From positions 1 to 47,050 of the IMG/VR virus record IMGVR_UViG_3300045051_000179: a stretch of DNA of 47,050 bases. One strand, 5' to 3'. Position numbers and translations under genes: made by a program. The notes beneath the pieces were generated by a model. It was not told the DNA's origin, did no database searches, and saw nothing but the letters and a program-made list of their open reading frames with translations. This stretch comes from a virus. The first letter of the stretch is position 1. Every line of letters begins with the position of its first letter. This document shows, piece by piece, positions 23,718-32,018 of this stretch.

Positions 23718-24252
23718 TAGGGGTCATCGGGCGGGATGGGCAGGATATAGAACGGCTGTTCTGCCCGTTCAGGATTTAGTCACAATATACTCTCTTTAAT
23801 AGGGTTTTGACGTGAAGGTTGCAAGGTTAATGGCCCCTGCTACATGCATATCGAGGGAATATAGAGGGTTTAGAACTGGAATAGTAAGAGTTTAGGGTGT
23901 CGTCGCATGTGTAGCGCTAAACTTGTACGAGTTTCGTGCGTGTGTGCACTCGCGAGCACGTTCTTAGAGGGTTTATGATCGTCGTTTGATACTCCGCGTT
24001 CATACCGGTATCATCCGGTATCGGGCTAGCCCCTCAATTTCGCTCCAAAACTACAGCATGAGTTTCCGACTAGCAGGTACAGAAAATACATCCATTTTCA
24101 AAAGTTGCCTGAATGTGGAAGCACAAGACCCTGAGTGTAAAGCATCCTTTACAACCTCGATACCGGAGAAGACCTCGATATTCCATTATCAGCGATCTTT
24201 ATCCATTATTTACCAGTTGGTTAAATACTAAAGGAGGATAAGCCCAGAGGAC

Positions 24253-24281
24253 TTGACAGTAGTCGGTATAGGTGGTATCCT
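24253..24281 (+). promoter_or_regulatory. sigma-70-type promoter
   Basis: TTGACA, 17-base spacer, TATCCT. First promoter of the rightward block, 47 bases before a 24-aa gene. Confidence 0.65.
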
Positions 24282-24327
24282 GTCTGGTGAACATCTTATC
24301 TCGGGCCGAACTCTGAAAGGAGCGCTC

Positions 24328-24402
24328 ATGGAGTTCTTTCTATGGATCATACTGATGTGGTTCATCTACTCAATCATCTTCAATGACGAGAATGTTGAGT
24401 AA
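24328..24402 (+). CDS. 24-aa membrane peptide
   Basis: ATG with AAAGGAG seven bases upstream. MEFFLWIILMWFIYSIIF is hydrophobic, followed by an acidic tail. The good ribosome-binding site and dedicated promoter support it. Confidence 0.62.
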   Translation: MEFFLWIILMWFIYSIIFNDENVE

Positions 24403-24446
24403 CCTTTTGTTAAGATTCCGTAAAGAAACCTTAACCAAACTGGCTC

Positions 24447-24475
24447 TTGACATCATGAGGCTATCCTGTTATACT
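24447..24475 (+). promoter_or_regulatory. sigma-70-type promoter
   Basis: TTGACA, 17-base spacer, TATACT. Serves the rightward operon beginning at about 24600. Confidence 0.75.
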
Positions 24476-24599
24476 TCTCTATCCTTATATATATAGAGGA
24501 GTAGTAACACTTCTTTGGGTGCTAACGCACTACTTTTCAAAAAAGGATGACCCTAAGGTTTATACCTTTGGCTTCATGATATCGGACGAGGAGGAAATT

Positions 24600-24839
24600 T
24601 TGATCGAGAACAAGCCATCGAGGGCAGCATTTGATCGGGCGGCAGAAAGAGCACGAGTGCTCCTCGCCAAGAGTGACGAAGCCATCGCAAAGGCCAAGGC
24701 CGACCCTAGCCTCGTCAACACCCTTGCAGCCGTGACAGCCGTTAAACTCTCTGGTTCTGCGGTCAATGCTCTCGCAGATGAGCAAGCCGCCTATGCGGCT
24801 GACGCAGCGACCTGCATAGCGAGACTCATCGATGGCTAG
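24600..24839 (+). CDS. hypothetical Ala-rich helical protein
   Basis: 79 aa from TTG 24600 with GAGGAGG five bases before; a GTG at 24519 in frame lacks a site. Nearly all helix (RAAFDRAAERARVLLAKSDE). Ends in TAG inside the next gene's start, so readthrough would only give shadow sequence. Confidence 0.58.
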   Translation: MIENKPSRAAFDRAAERARVLLAKSDEAIAKAKADPSLVNTLAAVTAVKLSGSAVNALADEQAAYAADAATCIARLIDG

Positions 24840-25506
24840 CGCAGGAAGCATCAACATCAATGTTCATATCACGTCCTCTGTCGGCGTAGGGCGCCCCAAT
24901 CTCGCCTTAAATCCTCACATCAAGGTCAGTCGTTATGTTGGCGATCCCCACACTACCTCAGCCAGTTCTTACGGCTATGGCTTGCCCGTTAATAGGTGGG
25001 TTACCGTCATTTCCGAGTTCTCGCTGAGCACTCCCGCTAAGATCGAGGACTTCATTGTCAGGCTCAGATCAGGTCTCCTCGGTCGGAACAACCAGCAGAT
25101 CGAGGCCGTCCGAAAGTTCGTAGACGGATCATATGATACTCTTGTCTCCGGCTACAATCTCGACAACCCTGAGGAGGTCGAGGAGTATCTCGTCAAGTTG
25201 CGAGCACAACTCCTTACCGGCGACAGAGAGAAGTTGTATGGGGAGAGCGATGAGTACCGAGAAAGATATGGCTACCGTATCTCTGGACGGCATGACTACA
25301 GGTACGACTACACGACTTGTTGCTGCCCAACGGATCATATCTGCTGCTGGCATGCCTGCTTTGATTTTCAGTACGGTGGGGAGTGTCACCATGACGTTCC
25401 TGAGCAGACATATGCGAACGTGTCATGGGACGGCAAATTGCGTCATTGCCCCGTCAGGTCTCATACTCCCTTGCCAGACTTCAGCCACACGCACAAGAAG
25501 GATTGA
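24832..25506 (+). CDS. hypothetical protein with Cys/His-rich C terminus
   Basis: 224 aa, ATG overlapping the upstream stop. Residues 1-135 are mixed strands and helices; residues about 160-200 are unusually Cys/His-rich (YTTCCCPTDHICCWHACF). From 25250 another frame (ATG with GGGGAG) is also protein-like, so the C-terminal frame is not certain. The stop abuts the next ATG, which favours this frame. Confidence 0.55.
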   Translation: MASAGSININVHITSSVGVGRPNLALNPHIKVSRYVGDPHTTSASSYGYGLPVNRWVTVISEFSLSTPAKIEDFIVRLRSGLLGRNNQQIEAVRKFVDGSYDTLVSGYNLDNPEEVEEYLVKLRAQLLTGDREKLYGESDEYRERYGYRISGRHDYRYDYTTCCCPTDHICCWHACFDFQYGGECHHDVPEQTYANVSWDGKLRHCPVRSHTPLPDFSHTHKKD

Positions 25507-25508
25507 TC

Positions 25509-25775
25509 ATGTCCAAGTTCTACCTACAGGATCGCGAGACGCATCAGGATATCGAGACTGGACCATCGACTACCTTGCACTTCAATGGATACATCAAAGG
25601 TATCATAGACCTGTGGTCGAAGTCCAATCCTGCCTTCTCGGCGGTCTCGATCAGCGTTTCAATTGGTCATGACTGGACGATGGACTCTGTCGCTACCCTT
25701 GATGCAATCGTGGAGCGCATGAGTACCAAGGAGTTTGCAGAGAAGATTGAAGATGCCATCTTCGGAGAAGACTGA
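25509..25775 (+). CDS. hypothetical protein
   Basis: 88 aa from ATG 25509. Strand-helix repeats (PSTTLHFNGYIKGIIDLW, VSISVSIGHDWTMDSV) with a C-terminal acidic helix. Resembles in layout the next gene, possibly a paralogue. Confidence 0.65.
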   Translation: MSKFYLQDRETHQDIETGPSTTLHFNGYIKGIIDLWSKSNPAFSAVSISVSIGHDWTMDSVATLDAIVERMSTKEFAEKIEDAIFGED

Positions 25776-26026
25776 TGCCCTGTAGGTTCGAGATAACCAT
25801 GGAATCAGATCGGTACTACCCGCAGGGAGGGTACCGAGAGATTGAGGTTATCGCCTCCGGAGATGTTGATCTGGTCGGAGAGATGCAACCCTATATCAAG
25901 TTCTACATCAATACCAAGGAACTCGGTGAGGAAGGGACGCAAATCGACAGGATCAAGGATGTTCTTCGGTCCAAGGAATTCTATCGCCGGATAAGAGCAG
26001 CATTGGAGATGATCAATCGTGAATAA
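25775..26026 (+). CDS. hypothetical protein
   Basis: 83 aa, TGATG overlap with the previous gene. Strand FEITMESD, IEVIASGDVDLVGEM, then a helix ending RIRAALEMI; the same layout as its upstream neighbour, and may be duplicated. Confidence 0.65.
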   Translation: MPCRFEITMESDRYYPQGGYREIEVIASGDVDLVGEMQPYIKFYINTKELGEEGTQIDRIKDVLRSKEFYRRIRAALEMINRE

Positions 26027-26156
26027 TTCCAAGAAGCGCCGACAGGCAAAGGAACGACCCAGCGTCGGACTCAACGAGAGCAGTGGTCCAAATCGCCACG
26101 AGCGTCGGACCATGATTGCTCTCGCCCGAAGATCAAGTCGGACTCAGCGCTCTTGA
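26019..26156 (+). CDS. small basic protein
   Basis: 45 aa from GTG 26019 overlapping the previous stop. NNSKKRRQAKERPS and NRHERRTMIALARR are highly basic; small proteins with an RHERR motif recur in actinophages. Nucleic-acid binding likely. Confidence 0.6.
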   Translation: MNNSKKRRQAKERPSVGLNESSGPNRHERRTMIALARRSSRTQRS

Positions 26157-26181
26157 CGCTAAGATCATCTTGTGGTATAAT
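26153..26181 (+). promoter_or_regulatory. sigma-70-type promoter
   Basis: TTGACG, 17-base spacer, TATAAT, overlapping the end of the small basic gene. Confidence 0.72.
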
Positions 26182-26222
26182 GAAGGAACTTCAGTAGAAA
26201 CCCCGCTATAAGAGGCTGATTC

Positions 26223-26426
26223 GTGCAAGAGGCATATGATGATTTCGTCAAGACGATGAACTTCGGGTTCCTCGGCATGGCGATCTGTTTTGGGTTCGCC
26301 CTTGCTGGCACACTCGTGTTCAGAATCTTCGTTCCAGACTATCCGATCCATAACGTATTCCCGGTCACGGCCTTCAATGTGGGGGCTTTTGTGATCGGGC
26401 GTCTTGTTCTCTGGGGCAAGTCGTGA
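26223..26426 (+). CDS. two-span membrane protein
   Basis: 67 aa from a GTG with AGAGG upstream. Hydrophobic segments about residues 14-34 and 46-63. First of three consecutive small membrane genes. Confidence 0.65.
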   Translation: MQEAYDDFVKTMNFGFLGMAICFGFALAGTLVFRIFVPDYPIHNVFPVTAFNVGAFVIGRLVLWGKS

Positions 26427-26596
26427 AGAATGACTTCGTGTACTACACTGTACTTGGATGGCTGAGTCTCATCCTCGCGGCGATAGTCATTTACTCTCTG
26501 GTGCTGCTCATCTCATGGGGTGTCATCCTCTGGGTGTTGCTCATTTTCCTAATTGGTACGCCTATCGCGTATTTTGTTGGAGCAGTGATTGATTGA
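26423..26596 (+). CDS. small membrane protein
   Basis: 57 aa from a GTG overlapping the previous stop. Two nearly continuous hydrophobic segments from residue 8 to the end. Co-translated with its neighbours. Confidence 0.62.
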   Translation: MKNDFVYYTVLGWLSLILAAIVIYSLVLLISWGVILWVLLIFLIGTPIAYFVGAVID

Positions 26597-26861
26597 CATG
26601 CTAGAGAAACTCAACACACTCATCACTCGCGTCGTACAGGGTGGATTGATAGTCTGGTCCATTCTACTCATCGGCTATGGTTTGATTCGTCTCGATCAGT
26701 TCGCTGTCGGTAGATGGGGAGAGCCAGTCAATCTGTTCCTGCTTGTTGTCTTCATCGGTATTCTTTTGTTCTACGTCATCGGATCGCTCTGGGAATGGGT
26801 GGCGGCTGAAGATGGCGAGGACGAGTATGAGACGTTCAAGCGACTGAGAGGCATTAAGTAG
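26589..26861 (+). CDS. membrane protein with acidic tail, TAG stop
   Basis: 90 aa from TTG 26589 (GGAG six bases before); ATG 26598 is the alternative. Spans about residues 17-31 and 45-63, then an acidic tail (AAEDGEDEYETF). Ends in TAG overlapping the next GTG. Confidence 0.62.
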   Translation: MIDMLEKLNTLITRVVQGGLIVWSILLIGYGLIRLDQFAVGRWGEPVNLFLLVVFIGILLFYVIGSLWEWVAAEDGEDEYETFKRLRGIK

Positions 26862-27133
26862 TGCCCCCTAAGAAGAAGGTCGCCGCTGATCGAGAGGAGA
26901 TTGAAGTCTCTTACACGGTCATTCCTGCCTTTGCCGTCAGGGCCGACAGTGACCGTCTTTCTGGCACGGTCGGGATTGGATTGACCGCTAGAGAGGCCAT
27001 CAACCACCTTCGAGCCGAGGTTAAGCGTAGATATCCAGAAGAATCCTATATCGTGAAGGAGAAGGCAACTAATGTTGACCTCTGGTCTGCGACTGGTTGG
27101 AGGGAGCCAACATATGATGATAAGCGAAGTTAA
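26861..27133 (+). CDS. hypothetical protein
   Basis: 90 aa from GTG 26861. Basic N terminus (PPKKKVAADREE), a VSYTVIPAF strand and helix TAREAINHLRAEVKRRYP. Function unknown. Confidence 0.62.
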   Translation: MPPKKKVAADREEIEVSYTVIPAFAVRADSDRLSGTVGIGLTAREAINHLRAEVKRRYPEESYIVKEKATNVDLWSATGWREPTYDDKRS

Positions 27134-27356
27134 ATGCCCGCACGGCAGAAATGCTGTCGATGGCAGGTATCAGGGCGTCTTTGCGGCACCATTCTATACC
27201 TGCAAGTGCTGTGGCGTCCACTTTCCATATATCGATAGCGGATCGTATTCATATTCCTCCACCGGAAAGGCGACAATCGAGAGCCGAACATGGACAAAGA
27301 ACCTTTGTTTCGAGTGCGGTGGGCATTATGAATACTGGGGAGACGCTGCGGCATGA
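27114..27356 (+). CDS. zinc-binding hypothetical protein
   Basis: 80 aa from ATG 27114 with GGAGGGAG upstream. KCPHGRN, YTCKCCGVHF and LCFECGGHYEYW supply several CxxC knuckles. Overlaps the previous gene by 20 bases. Confidence 0.65.
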   Translation: MMISEVKCPHGRNAVDGRYQGVFAAPFYTCKCCGVHFPYIDSGSYSYSSTGKATIESRTWTKNLCFECGGHYEYWGDAAA

Positions 27357-27634
27357 ACTTCGAGGTTGAAATTCCTTTTGATCCGGAAACAGAATCTATC
27401 TACTGCTCATTCTGCGGATCGAGACTAGAGAAATCTGGCCACATGTTCTCAGTCCACATGCTCTGTCCTAAGCATGGAGAGTTTACGATATCGCCAATTG
27501 TGATGAGTGAAAAGGGTAAGTGGTTTATTCTGACCGACAGGACTACAGCAAGTATGTGGGAAACCTGTAGAGTCGTTGATTCAAGACATAAAGACGGATC
27601 GCCATATGATCCGCGAGAAACGAGAGTAATATGA
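27353..27634 (+). CDS. zinc-ribbon protein
   Basis: 93 aa, ATGA overlap. IYCSFCGSRLEKSG and MLCPKHGEFTI form a zinc ribbon in the first half. It overlaps the thioredoxin start by four bases. Confidence 0.65.
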   Translation: MNFEVEIPFDPETESIYCSFCGSRLEKSGHMFSVHMLCPKHGEFTISPIVMSEKGKWFILTDRTTASMWETCRVVDSRHKDGSPYDPRETRVI

Positions 27635-27894
27635 TCAGTCTAAAGTATTTCACCGCGCCTTGGTGCGTGCCATGCAAGACCTTCGGCCCGATAATGGCTG
27701 AATTTGCCGCAAATAACCCTGACCTCGACCACGAGAGGGTCGATGTCGAGGCCGATCCTAGCGCCTCGGCCAGATACGAAGTTCTCTCTATCCCCACCGT
27801 CATCGTCTTTCAGGACGGCGTAGAAGCAGGTAGATTCTCCGGAGCACGAACATACGACTATGTTGAGCGTTTTCTCAACTCATTCACAGGATGA
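27631..27894 (+). CDS. trxA: thioredoxin
   Basis: 87 aa, a compact thioredoxin. APWCVPCKTFGPIM at residues 8-21 holds the redox-active CVPC; SIPTVIVFQDG carries the cis-proline loop before the last strands. Thioredoxin passes electrons to ribonucleotide reductase, and the class II reductase lies one gene downstream, so it is probably the dedicated reductant. Confidence 0.9.
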   Translation: MISLKYFTAPWCVPCKTFGPIMAEFAANNPDLDHERVDVEADPSASARYEVLSIPTVIVFQDGVEAGRFSGARTYDYVERFLNSFTG

Positions 27895-27900
27895 ACGTAC

Positions 27901-28341
27901 GTGGGATATGATCTAGTTCCTCGAAACAAGAAGGCCGAAGGATTTTACTTCGGTGCCTTCTCGTGGCCATTCTTTCTAGGGCATGCTGGTCTTATCTGGC
28001 CCGCTATCTTCAAGGGTCCGCGCTGGTTCGTAGTAAACGGGATTGATAAACGAGTTGAGAGTGACTATCCTAGTCTCATTTCGAACGACGGATTTCGTGT
28101 TACAGCCGAGGAAGCACGATGGTTGGGAAGGATTGCGTTTAATCTAGCCTCAATGAATGAAGTTCTCCTCGTAGAGACAAAGCCGACAGACCCCAAAAAT
28201 CAAACACGGGGCAGATTTATTGACGGTGAGTATTACAGCACCGAAGGCCCTGACTTCCGAACTTTCCGTGAAGATTGGAATGAGATTCTATACCGATTTT
28301 CGAAGTGGGCACCAACCTCGTCCGGATTCACAATTCACTAA
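27901..28341 (+). CDS. conserved phage hypothetical protein
   Basis: 146 aa from a GTG. Opens GYDLVPRNKKAEGFYFGAFS, a recognisable start of a phage protein family with no known function. Sits between thioredoxin and NrdJ. Confidence 0.68.
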   Translation: MGYDLVPRNKKAEGFYFGAFSWPFFLGHAGLIWPAIFKGPRWFVVNGIDKRVESDYPSLISNDGFRVTAEEARWLGRIAFNLASMNEVLLVETKPTDPKNQTRGRFIDGEYYSTEGPDFRTFREDWNEILYRFSKWAPTSSGFTIH

Positions 28342-28350
28342 AGGACCGCT

Positions 28351-30855
28351 ATGACTTCTATTGACATCACCCAGTACCCCGACACTGTTACCGAATTCGG
28401 TGGCAATGAGCAGCGTGCCACAGTCTTCCTTGATCGCTACTCTCTGAAAGATCAGCAGGGTAATCCCACTGAACGCAGCCCCAAGGAAATGTGGGCGCGA
28501 GTGGCAACAGCCATCAGCAACGACGATCTTGAGCGTGCTCAATTTCGTGATCTGCTCGATGGCTTTAAGTTTGTGCCCGGTGGTCGAATCTTAGCCGGTG
28601 CCGGAACTGGAACAGAAGTTACCTACTACAACTGCTTCGTGATTCCAGTTGAGACAAAGGCCCGTCGCCAGAACCGTTGGCCAGCCACGGAAATCAAGGC
28701 TGAAAATGAATTTGAGGAGTACGAGTGGCGAGTTCCGCCAATTCTTCCTGATCCCGGTTCTGACTCTCGTGAGGCGATCTTCGACACCATTGGCCTGATG
28801 GTAGACATCATGAGCCGTGGTGGTGGCGTGGGAATCAACTGGTCTGTCCTTCGTCCGAAGGGCGCACACCTAAAGAGAGTCAATGGAACGACATCTGGCC
28901 CGGTTTCGTGGATGGATGTCGCGTCCAAGGCAGTTGGCGTCGTGGAGCAGGGTGGCTCTCGTCGTGGTGCTGCCATGTTCATGTTGGATGACTGGCACCC
29001 AGACGTAGAGGAGTTCATCGATGCAAAGCGGAATTTCGGCGTCATCACTAACGCGAACGTTAGCGTTGCTGTATCAGACGAGTTCATGGCAGCCGTTGAA
29101 AGTGACAGTGACTGGGAACTTCGATTCCCCGACACAAGTGATCCTAGATATAACACTGACTGGGACGGAGACCTTGAGGGATGGATCGCTCGTGGAGGTA
29201 ATGTTGTCAATTACCGCACGGTGCGGGCCAAAGACCTTTGGAGAAGCCTTGCGGCTGCTGCTTGGGCTTCAGGAGAACCCGGTGTGGTCTTCTTGGGTCG
29301 ATACAATGGGAAGTCTACAGGACGTGGCGTGGAACGTATCATCAGCGTCAATCCGTGTGGGGAACAGGGTCTAGGCCCATATTCGGTCTGTAATCTAGGC
29401 GCGATGAATCTCGATGCATATGTTGAGCAGAAGAAGGATAAGAATGTCTTCAATTGGAAGCGCTTCCAAGATGATGTTCGAACTGCTACCGCATTCCTTG
29501 ACAACATCATCGACAAGACACATTACTTCATTCCCGAGAACGAAAAGGTCCAGAAGGAACTCCGTAGGATCGGGCTTGGCGTGATGGGTCTTGCTGATGC
29601 GTTGATTGGTCTTGGTCTCCGATATGGATCGCCCGAGGCGCAGGAATTCACGCACGAAGTCTTCACTGTCATGAAGGTTCAGGCAATCAAGGAGTCTGCG
29701 TCTCGGGCTGCGAGCCTAGGACCGGCTCCCGCTTGGCGTGACGAGATGACGAAGCGTCCATACTTCGATAGCCTTCGAGATACGCCGATGTTCTCGTCTG
29801 TTCGAAAGAACGGCCTGCGGAACATCTTCCTGCTCACGCAGGCTCCAACGGGCACAACGTCCCTGCTGGCAGGTGTGAATTCTGGCATCGAACCATACTT
29901 CGCGTTTGAATACACACGCAAGGACCGAACCGGTACGCACATCATGAAGGCTCCGGCTATTGAGAAATATGCCGCCAAGGAGAGCGCCACAAAGAGGCCA
30001 TGGCTCGTGACCTCTAATGATGTCTCCGCAGAGGAGCATGTCTACATGCAGGCTGCGGCACAGGATAACATTGACTCGTCTGTATCAAAGACGATCAATG
30101 CTCCGAACAGCCACACCATTGAAGATGTAGAACTAGCGTACACCTTAGCCTATATCAATGGCTGCAAGGGTATTGCTTATTTCCGAGATGGTTGTGGTCG
30201 AGACCAAGTTCTCTACAAGGATGGCGTTCCTGTTGTCAGCGATGAGAAACTGAAGGACGCGCTAGCAACAATTGAGAAGTTGGAATTCGAGAATGCGGAC
30301 CTATACGAGCAGATTGACTCTCTCGCCCCGTACGGAATATCCTATAGCCGTCCTACGGTCTTGCAGGGTGAGACCCACCGCATCGTAACCAAGGCTGGAA
30401 CCGCCTATGTCACAATCAACCGTGACCAGTATGACGGCAAGCCGGTAGAAGTCTTCTTCAATGTCGGCAAGGCAGGATCAGACCTGACGGCTATGTCAGA
30501 GGGTCTGGGTCGAATCGCGTCACTTGCCCTCCGTCATGGAGCCTCACTTGGTGGGGTTGCTCATCAACTCGAAGGTGTCGGAGGTAATGGTAATCTTCAG
30601 AAGTCTATACCGGCTGCTATTTCTGAGGCGCTGACCAAATCGAATCAGAAGAAGAACTTCAAGGTAGAGGTCAATAGCGAAGAAATCAAGAGCGTCAAAC
30701 TTGAGGATATCGGTGTATTTGATGCAGCCGACCATCCCGAATTACCAACGCTCTCTGTTTCTCGCGCCGACCTCTGCCCCGAGTGTGGCAATGCTTCCCT
30801 CGTCAGAGAAGAAGGATGTTCCAAGTGTCAAGTCTGCGGGTACAGTGCGTGTTAG
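28351..30855 (+). CDS. nrdJ: class II adenosylcobalamin-dependent ribonucleotide reductase
   Basis: 834 aa, a full-length enzyme. NPCGEQGLGPYSVCNLG (about residues 331-347) carries an active-site Cys and Glu, preceded by GGGVGINWS and GGSRRGAAM; TQAPTGTTSLLAGVNSG is the phosphate-binding loop. A TSCPD-like region follows (about 675-745), and the C-terminal CPECG...CQVCGYSAC (about 811-834) is the zinc/redox tail fed by thioredoxin. No beta-subunit gene is present, as expected for class II, which uses B12 to generate the radical and works with or without oxygen. Ends in TAG at its natural C terminus. Confidence 0.95.
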   Translation: MTSIDITQYPDTVTEFGGNEQRATVFLDRYSLKDQQGNPTERSPKEMWARVATAISNDDLERAQFRDLLDGFKFVPGGRILAGAGTGTEVTYYNCFVIPVETKARRQNRWPATEIKAENEFEEYEWRVPPILPDPGSDSREAIFDTIGLMVDIMSRGGGVGINWSVLRPKGAHLKRVNGTTSGPVSWMDVASKAVGVVEQGGSRRGAAMFMLDDWHPDVEEFIDAKRNFGVITNANVSVAVSDEFMAAVESDSDWELRFPDTSDPRYNTDWDGDLEGWIARGGNVVNYRTVRAKDLWRSLAAAAWASGEPGVVFLGRYNGKSTGRGVERIISVNPCGEQGLGPYSVCNLGAMNLDAYVEQKKDKNVFNWKRFQDDVRTATAFLDNIIDKTHYFIPENEKVQKELRRIGLGVMGLADALIGLGLRYGSPEAQEFTHEVFTVMKVQAIKESASRAASLGPAPAWRDEMTKRPYFDSLRDTPMFSSVRKNGLRNIFLLTQAPTGTTSLLAGVNSGIEPYFAFEYTRKDRTGTHIMKAPAIEKYAAKESATKRPWLVTSNDVSAEEHVYMQAAAQDNIDSSVSKTINAPNSHTIEDVELAYTLAYINGCKGIAYFRDGCGRDQVLYKDGVPVVSDEKLKDALATIEKLEFENADLYEQIDSLAPYGISYSRPTVLQGETHRIVTKAGTAYVTINRDQYDGKPVEVFFNVGKAGSDLTAMSEGLGRIASLALRHGASLGGVAHQLEGVGGNGNLQKSIPAAISEALTKSNQKKNFKVEVNSEEIKSVKLEDIGVFDAADHPELPTLSVSRADLCPECGNASLVREEGCSKCQVCGYSAC

Positions 30856-30977
30856 TCCTATTATCGGTTGACATTTTCAGGTTCTTTGGAGTTGTCATCT
30901 TCGCATATTGCCTCGGGTGGTTCGCCTCGTGGTTAGCCTATGTCGGAATCCCAAATTGGAAAGCAAGGAGAAAGTAA
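30849..30977 (+). CDS. 42-aa membrane peptide
   Basis: GTG overlapping the NrdJ stop. Hydrophobic VVIFAYCLGWFASWLAYVG with a basic end (WKARRK). Confidence 0.55.
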   Translation: MLVLLSVDIFRFFGVVIFAYCLGWFASWLAYVGIPNWKARRK

Positions 30978-31166
30978 GTGCAAACCTATCAATTGGCTCT
31001 CATGATGAAGAAGAAGCCAGAAGACGAATGGTTGATCGCACAGATCACCCTTCAGCCGAAGGATTACACGGATATCCCCGCTGCTGTTCATCGAGCAGTT
31101 GACCCAATGCTCTTGTCGATGCTAGAGAACGACAAGGACGGAAAGGTCTTCAACGTGAAGAAGTAG
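30978..31166 (+). CDS. hypothetical protein, TAG stop
   Basis: 62 aa from a GTG with AGGAG upstream. Strand QTYQLALMMKKKPEDEW then helix. The TAG overlaps the next GTG. Confidence 0.62.
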   Translation: MQTYQLALMMKKKPEDEWLIAQITLQPKDYTDIPAAVHRAVDPMLLSMLENDKDGKVFNVKK

Positions 31167-31354
31167 TGTACGATGTTACTGTGACCGTCAAACTTCCAGA
31201 TGGGGAGGAGGTTCGTGCCTTCTCAAGGGTGGATATTGATTCCTTTCCAGATAAAGAAGAAGCGATGGATGAAATTGGATCATTAATGATGCGAGAAGTC
31301 TACGAAGCCATTTTGGAGAAGAAGTCCCGAGTGTCCGTCCTGCACCTACCGTGA
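31166..31354 (+). CDS. hypothetical protein
   Basis: 62 aa from a GTG overlapping the previous stop. Strand YDVTVTVKLPDGEEVRAF then acidic helix. No family recognised. Confidence 0.6.
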   Translation: MYDVTVTVKLPDGEEVRAFSRVDIDSFPDKEEAMDEIGSLMMREVYEAILEKKSRVSVLHLP

Positions 31355-31387
31355 ATCCTATGTTCCACAATCCAGTTGGAGAATGTA

Positions 31388-31582
31388 ATGGCGATAACGC
31401 TTAACTACGACGATCCCGTAATCTTTGCAAAGTGCTCTGGCGAGTGCTGCAAATCCCGACCGGGGAAGAAAGTTGGTAACTACTTCGCCAAGGCATATAC
31501 CGAACGTCGATGGCGTCACGGTCCTGTCTGCGACAACTGCAACGCACCGATGGTGAAGTTGTATGAGGTTGAGCGTGAATAA
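31388..31582 (+). CDS. zinc-binding small protein
   Basis: 64 aa from ATG 31388 with GGAG seven bases upstream. AKCSGECCKSRPGKK and VCDNCNAP give metal knuckles on a basic background. Confidence 0.63.
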   Translation: MAITLNYDDPVIFAKCSGECCKSRPGKKVGNYFAKAYTERRWRHGPVCDNCNAPMVKLYEVERE

Positions 31583-31925
31583 GGGATATACCGACAACAA
31601 GTGGCGAGAATGCTGCTCTGCGTATGTCAAAGATAGCGGCGGGCTAATGATAGAATGGCTAGGAGAGGCCCTTAATCCTCGAAGGCAAAGTTCCATAATC
31701 CGTAGGAGAGTCTATCTTAGTAGTATCCTTTGGTTGCTCAAGATCGACCTTAATATCATCACCGGACGCTATGCATACAGGGACAATGGTCGCTGCCCTT
31801 GGCACAACATGACCGGAGTCTTCGGTTGGCAGAATTACCAAGGCGTTACGAAGGCAGTCAAGGACGATCCTGATTTCGAAGAACACCTAGGGCCGATAGA
31901 AATCATCCCAAAAGAGATGTTGTAG
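31575..31925 (+). CDS. hypothetical protein, TAG stop
   Basis: 116 aa from GTG 31575 with GAGG upstream. Arg-rich middle with a short hydrophobic patch (YLSSILWLLKID) and an aromatic C-terminal half. Not recognised. Confidence 0.55.
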   Translation: MNKGYTDNKWRECCSAYVKDSGGLMIEWLGEALNPRRQSSIIRRRVYLSSILWLLKIDLNIITGRYAYRDNGRCPWHNMTGVFGWQNYQGVTKAVKDDPDFEEHLGPIEIIPKEML

Positions 31926-31939
31926 GTAGTTAGTCCCAG

Positions 31940-31968
31940 TTGCAGGGATGTCTAATTCCTGATACACT
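31940..31968 (+). promoter_or_regulatory. probable promoter
   Basis: TTGCAG, 17-base spacer, TACACT, 50 bases before the surface-protein gene. Weaker match than the others. Confidence 0.5.
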
Positions 31969-32018
31969 AACGGCATAAGTGTCCAGTTTATGAGACACAG
32001 ACAATGTACGGAGGTACA

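Larger units (their letters stand above)
22846..24250. other. non-coding divergent region, candidate origin or control region
   Basis: About 1.4 kb between the leftward and rightward gene blocks with no convincing gene (a 91-codon leftward reading frame at 22985-23257 and an 82-codon rightward one at 23986-24231 lack ribosome-binding sites). It holds dyads (CTGTACC..GGTACAG near 23200), two copies of a 14-base palindrome, and repeated GGGTTTA-like words at about 23586, 23802, 23866 and 23968. Base composition shifts toward AT. Confidence 0.5.

Noticed and set aside
23986-24231. Rightward 82-codon reading frame in the divergent region
   Set aside because: No ribosome-binding site and composition not like its neighbours.
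28342-28351. Cobalamin riboswitch upstream of nrdJ
   Set aside because: Only nine bases separate nrdJ from the previous gene; there is no room for one.
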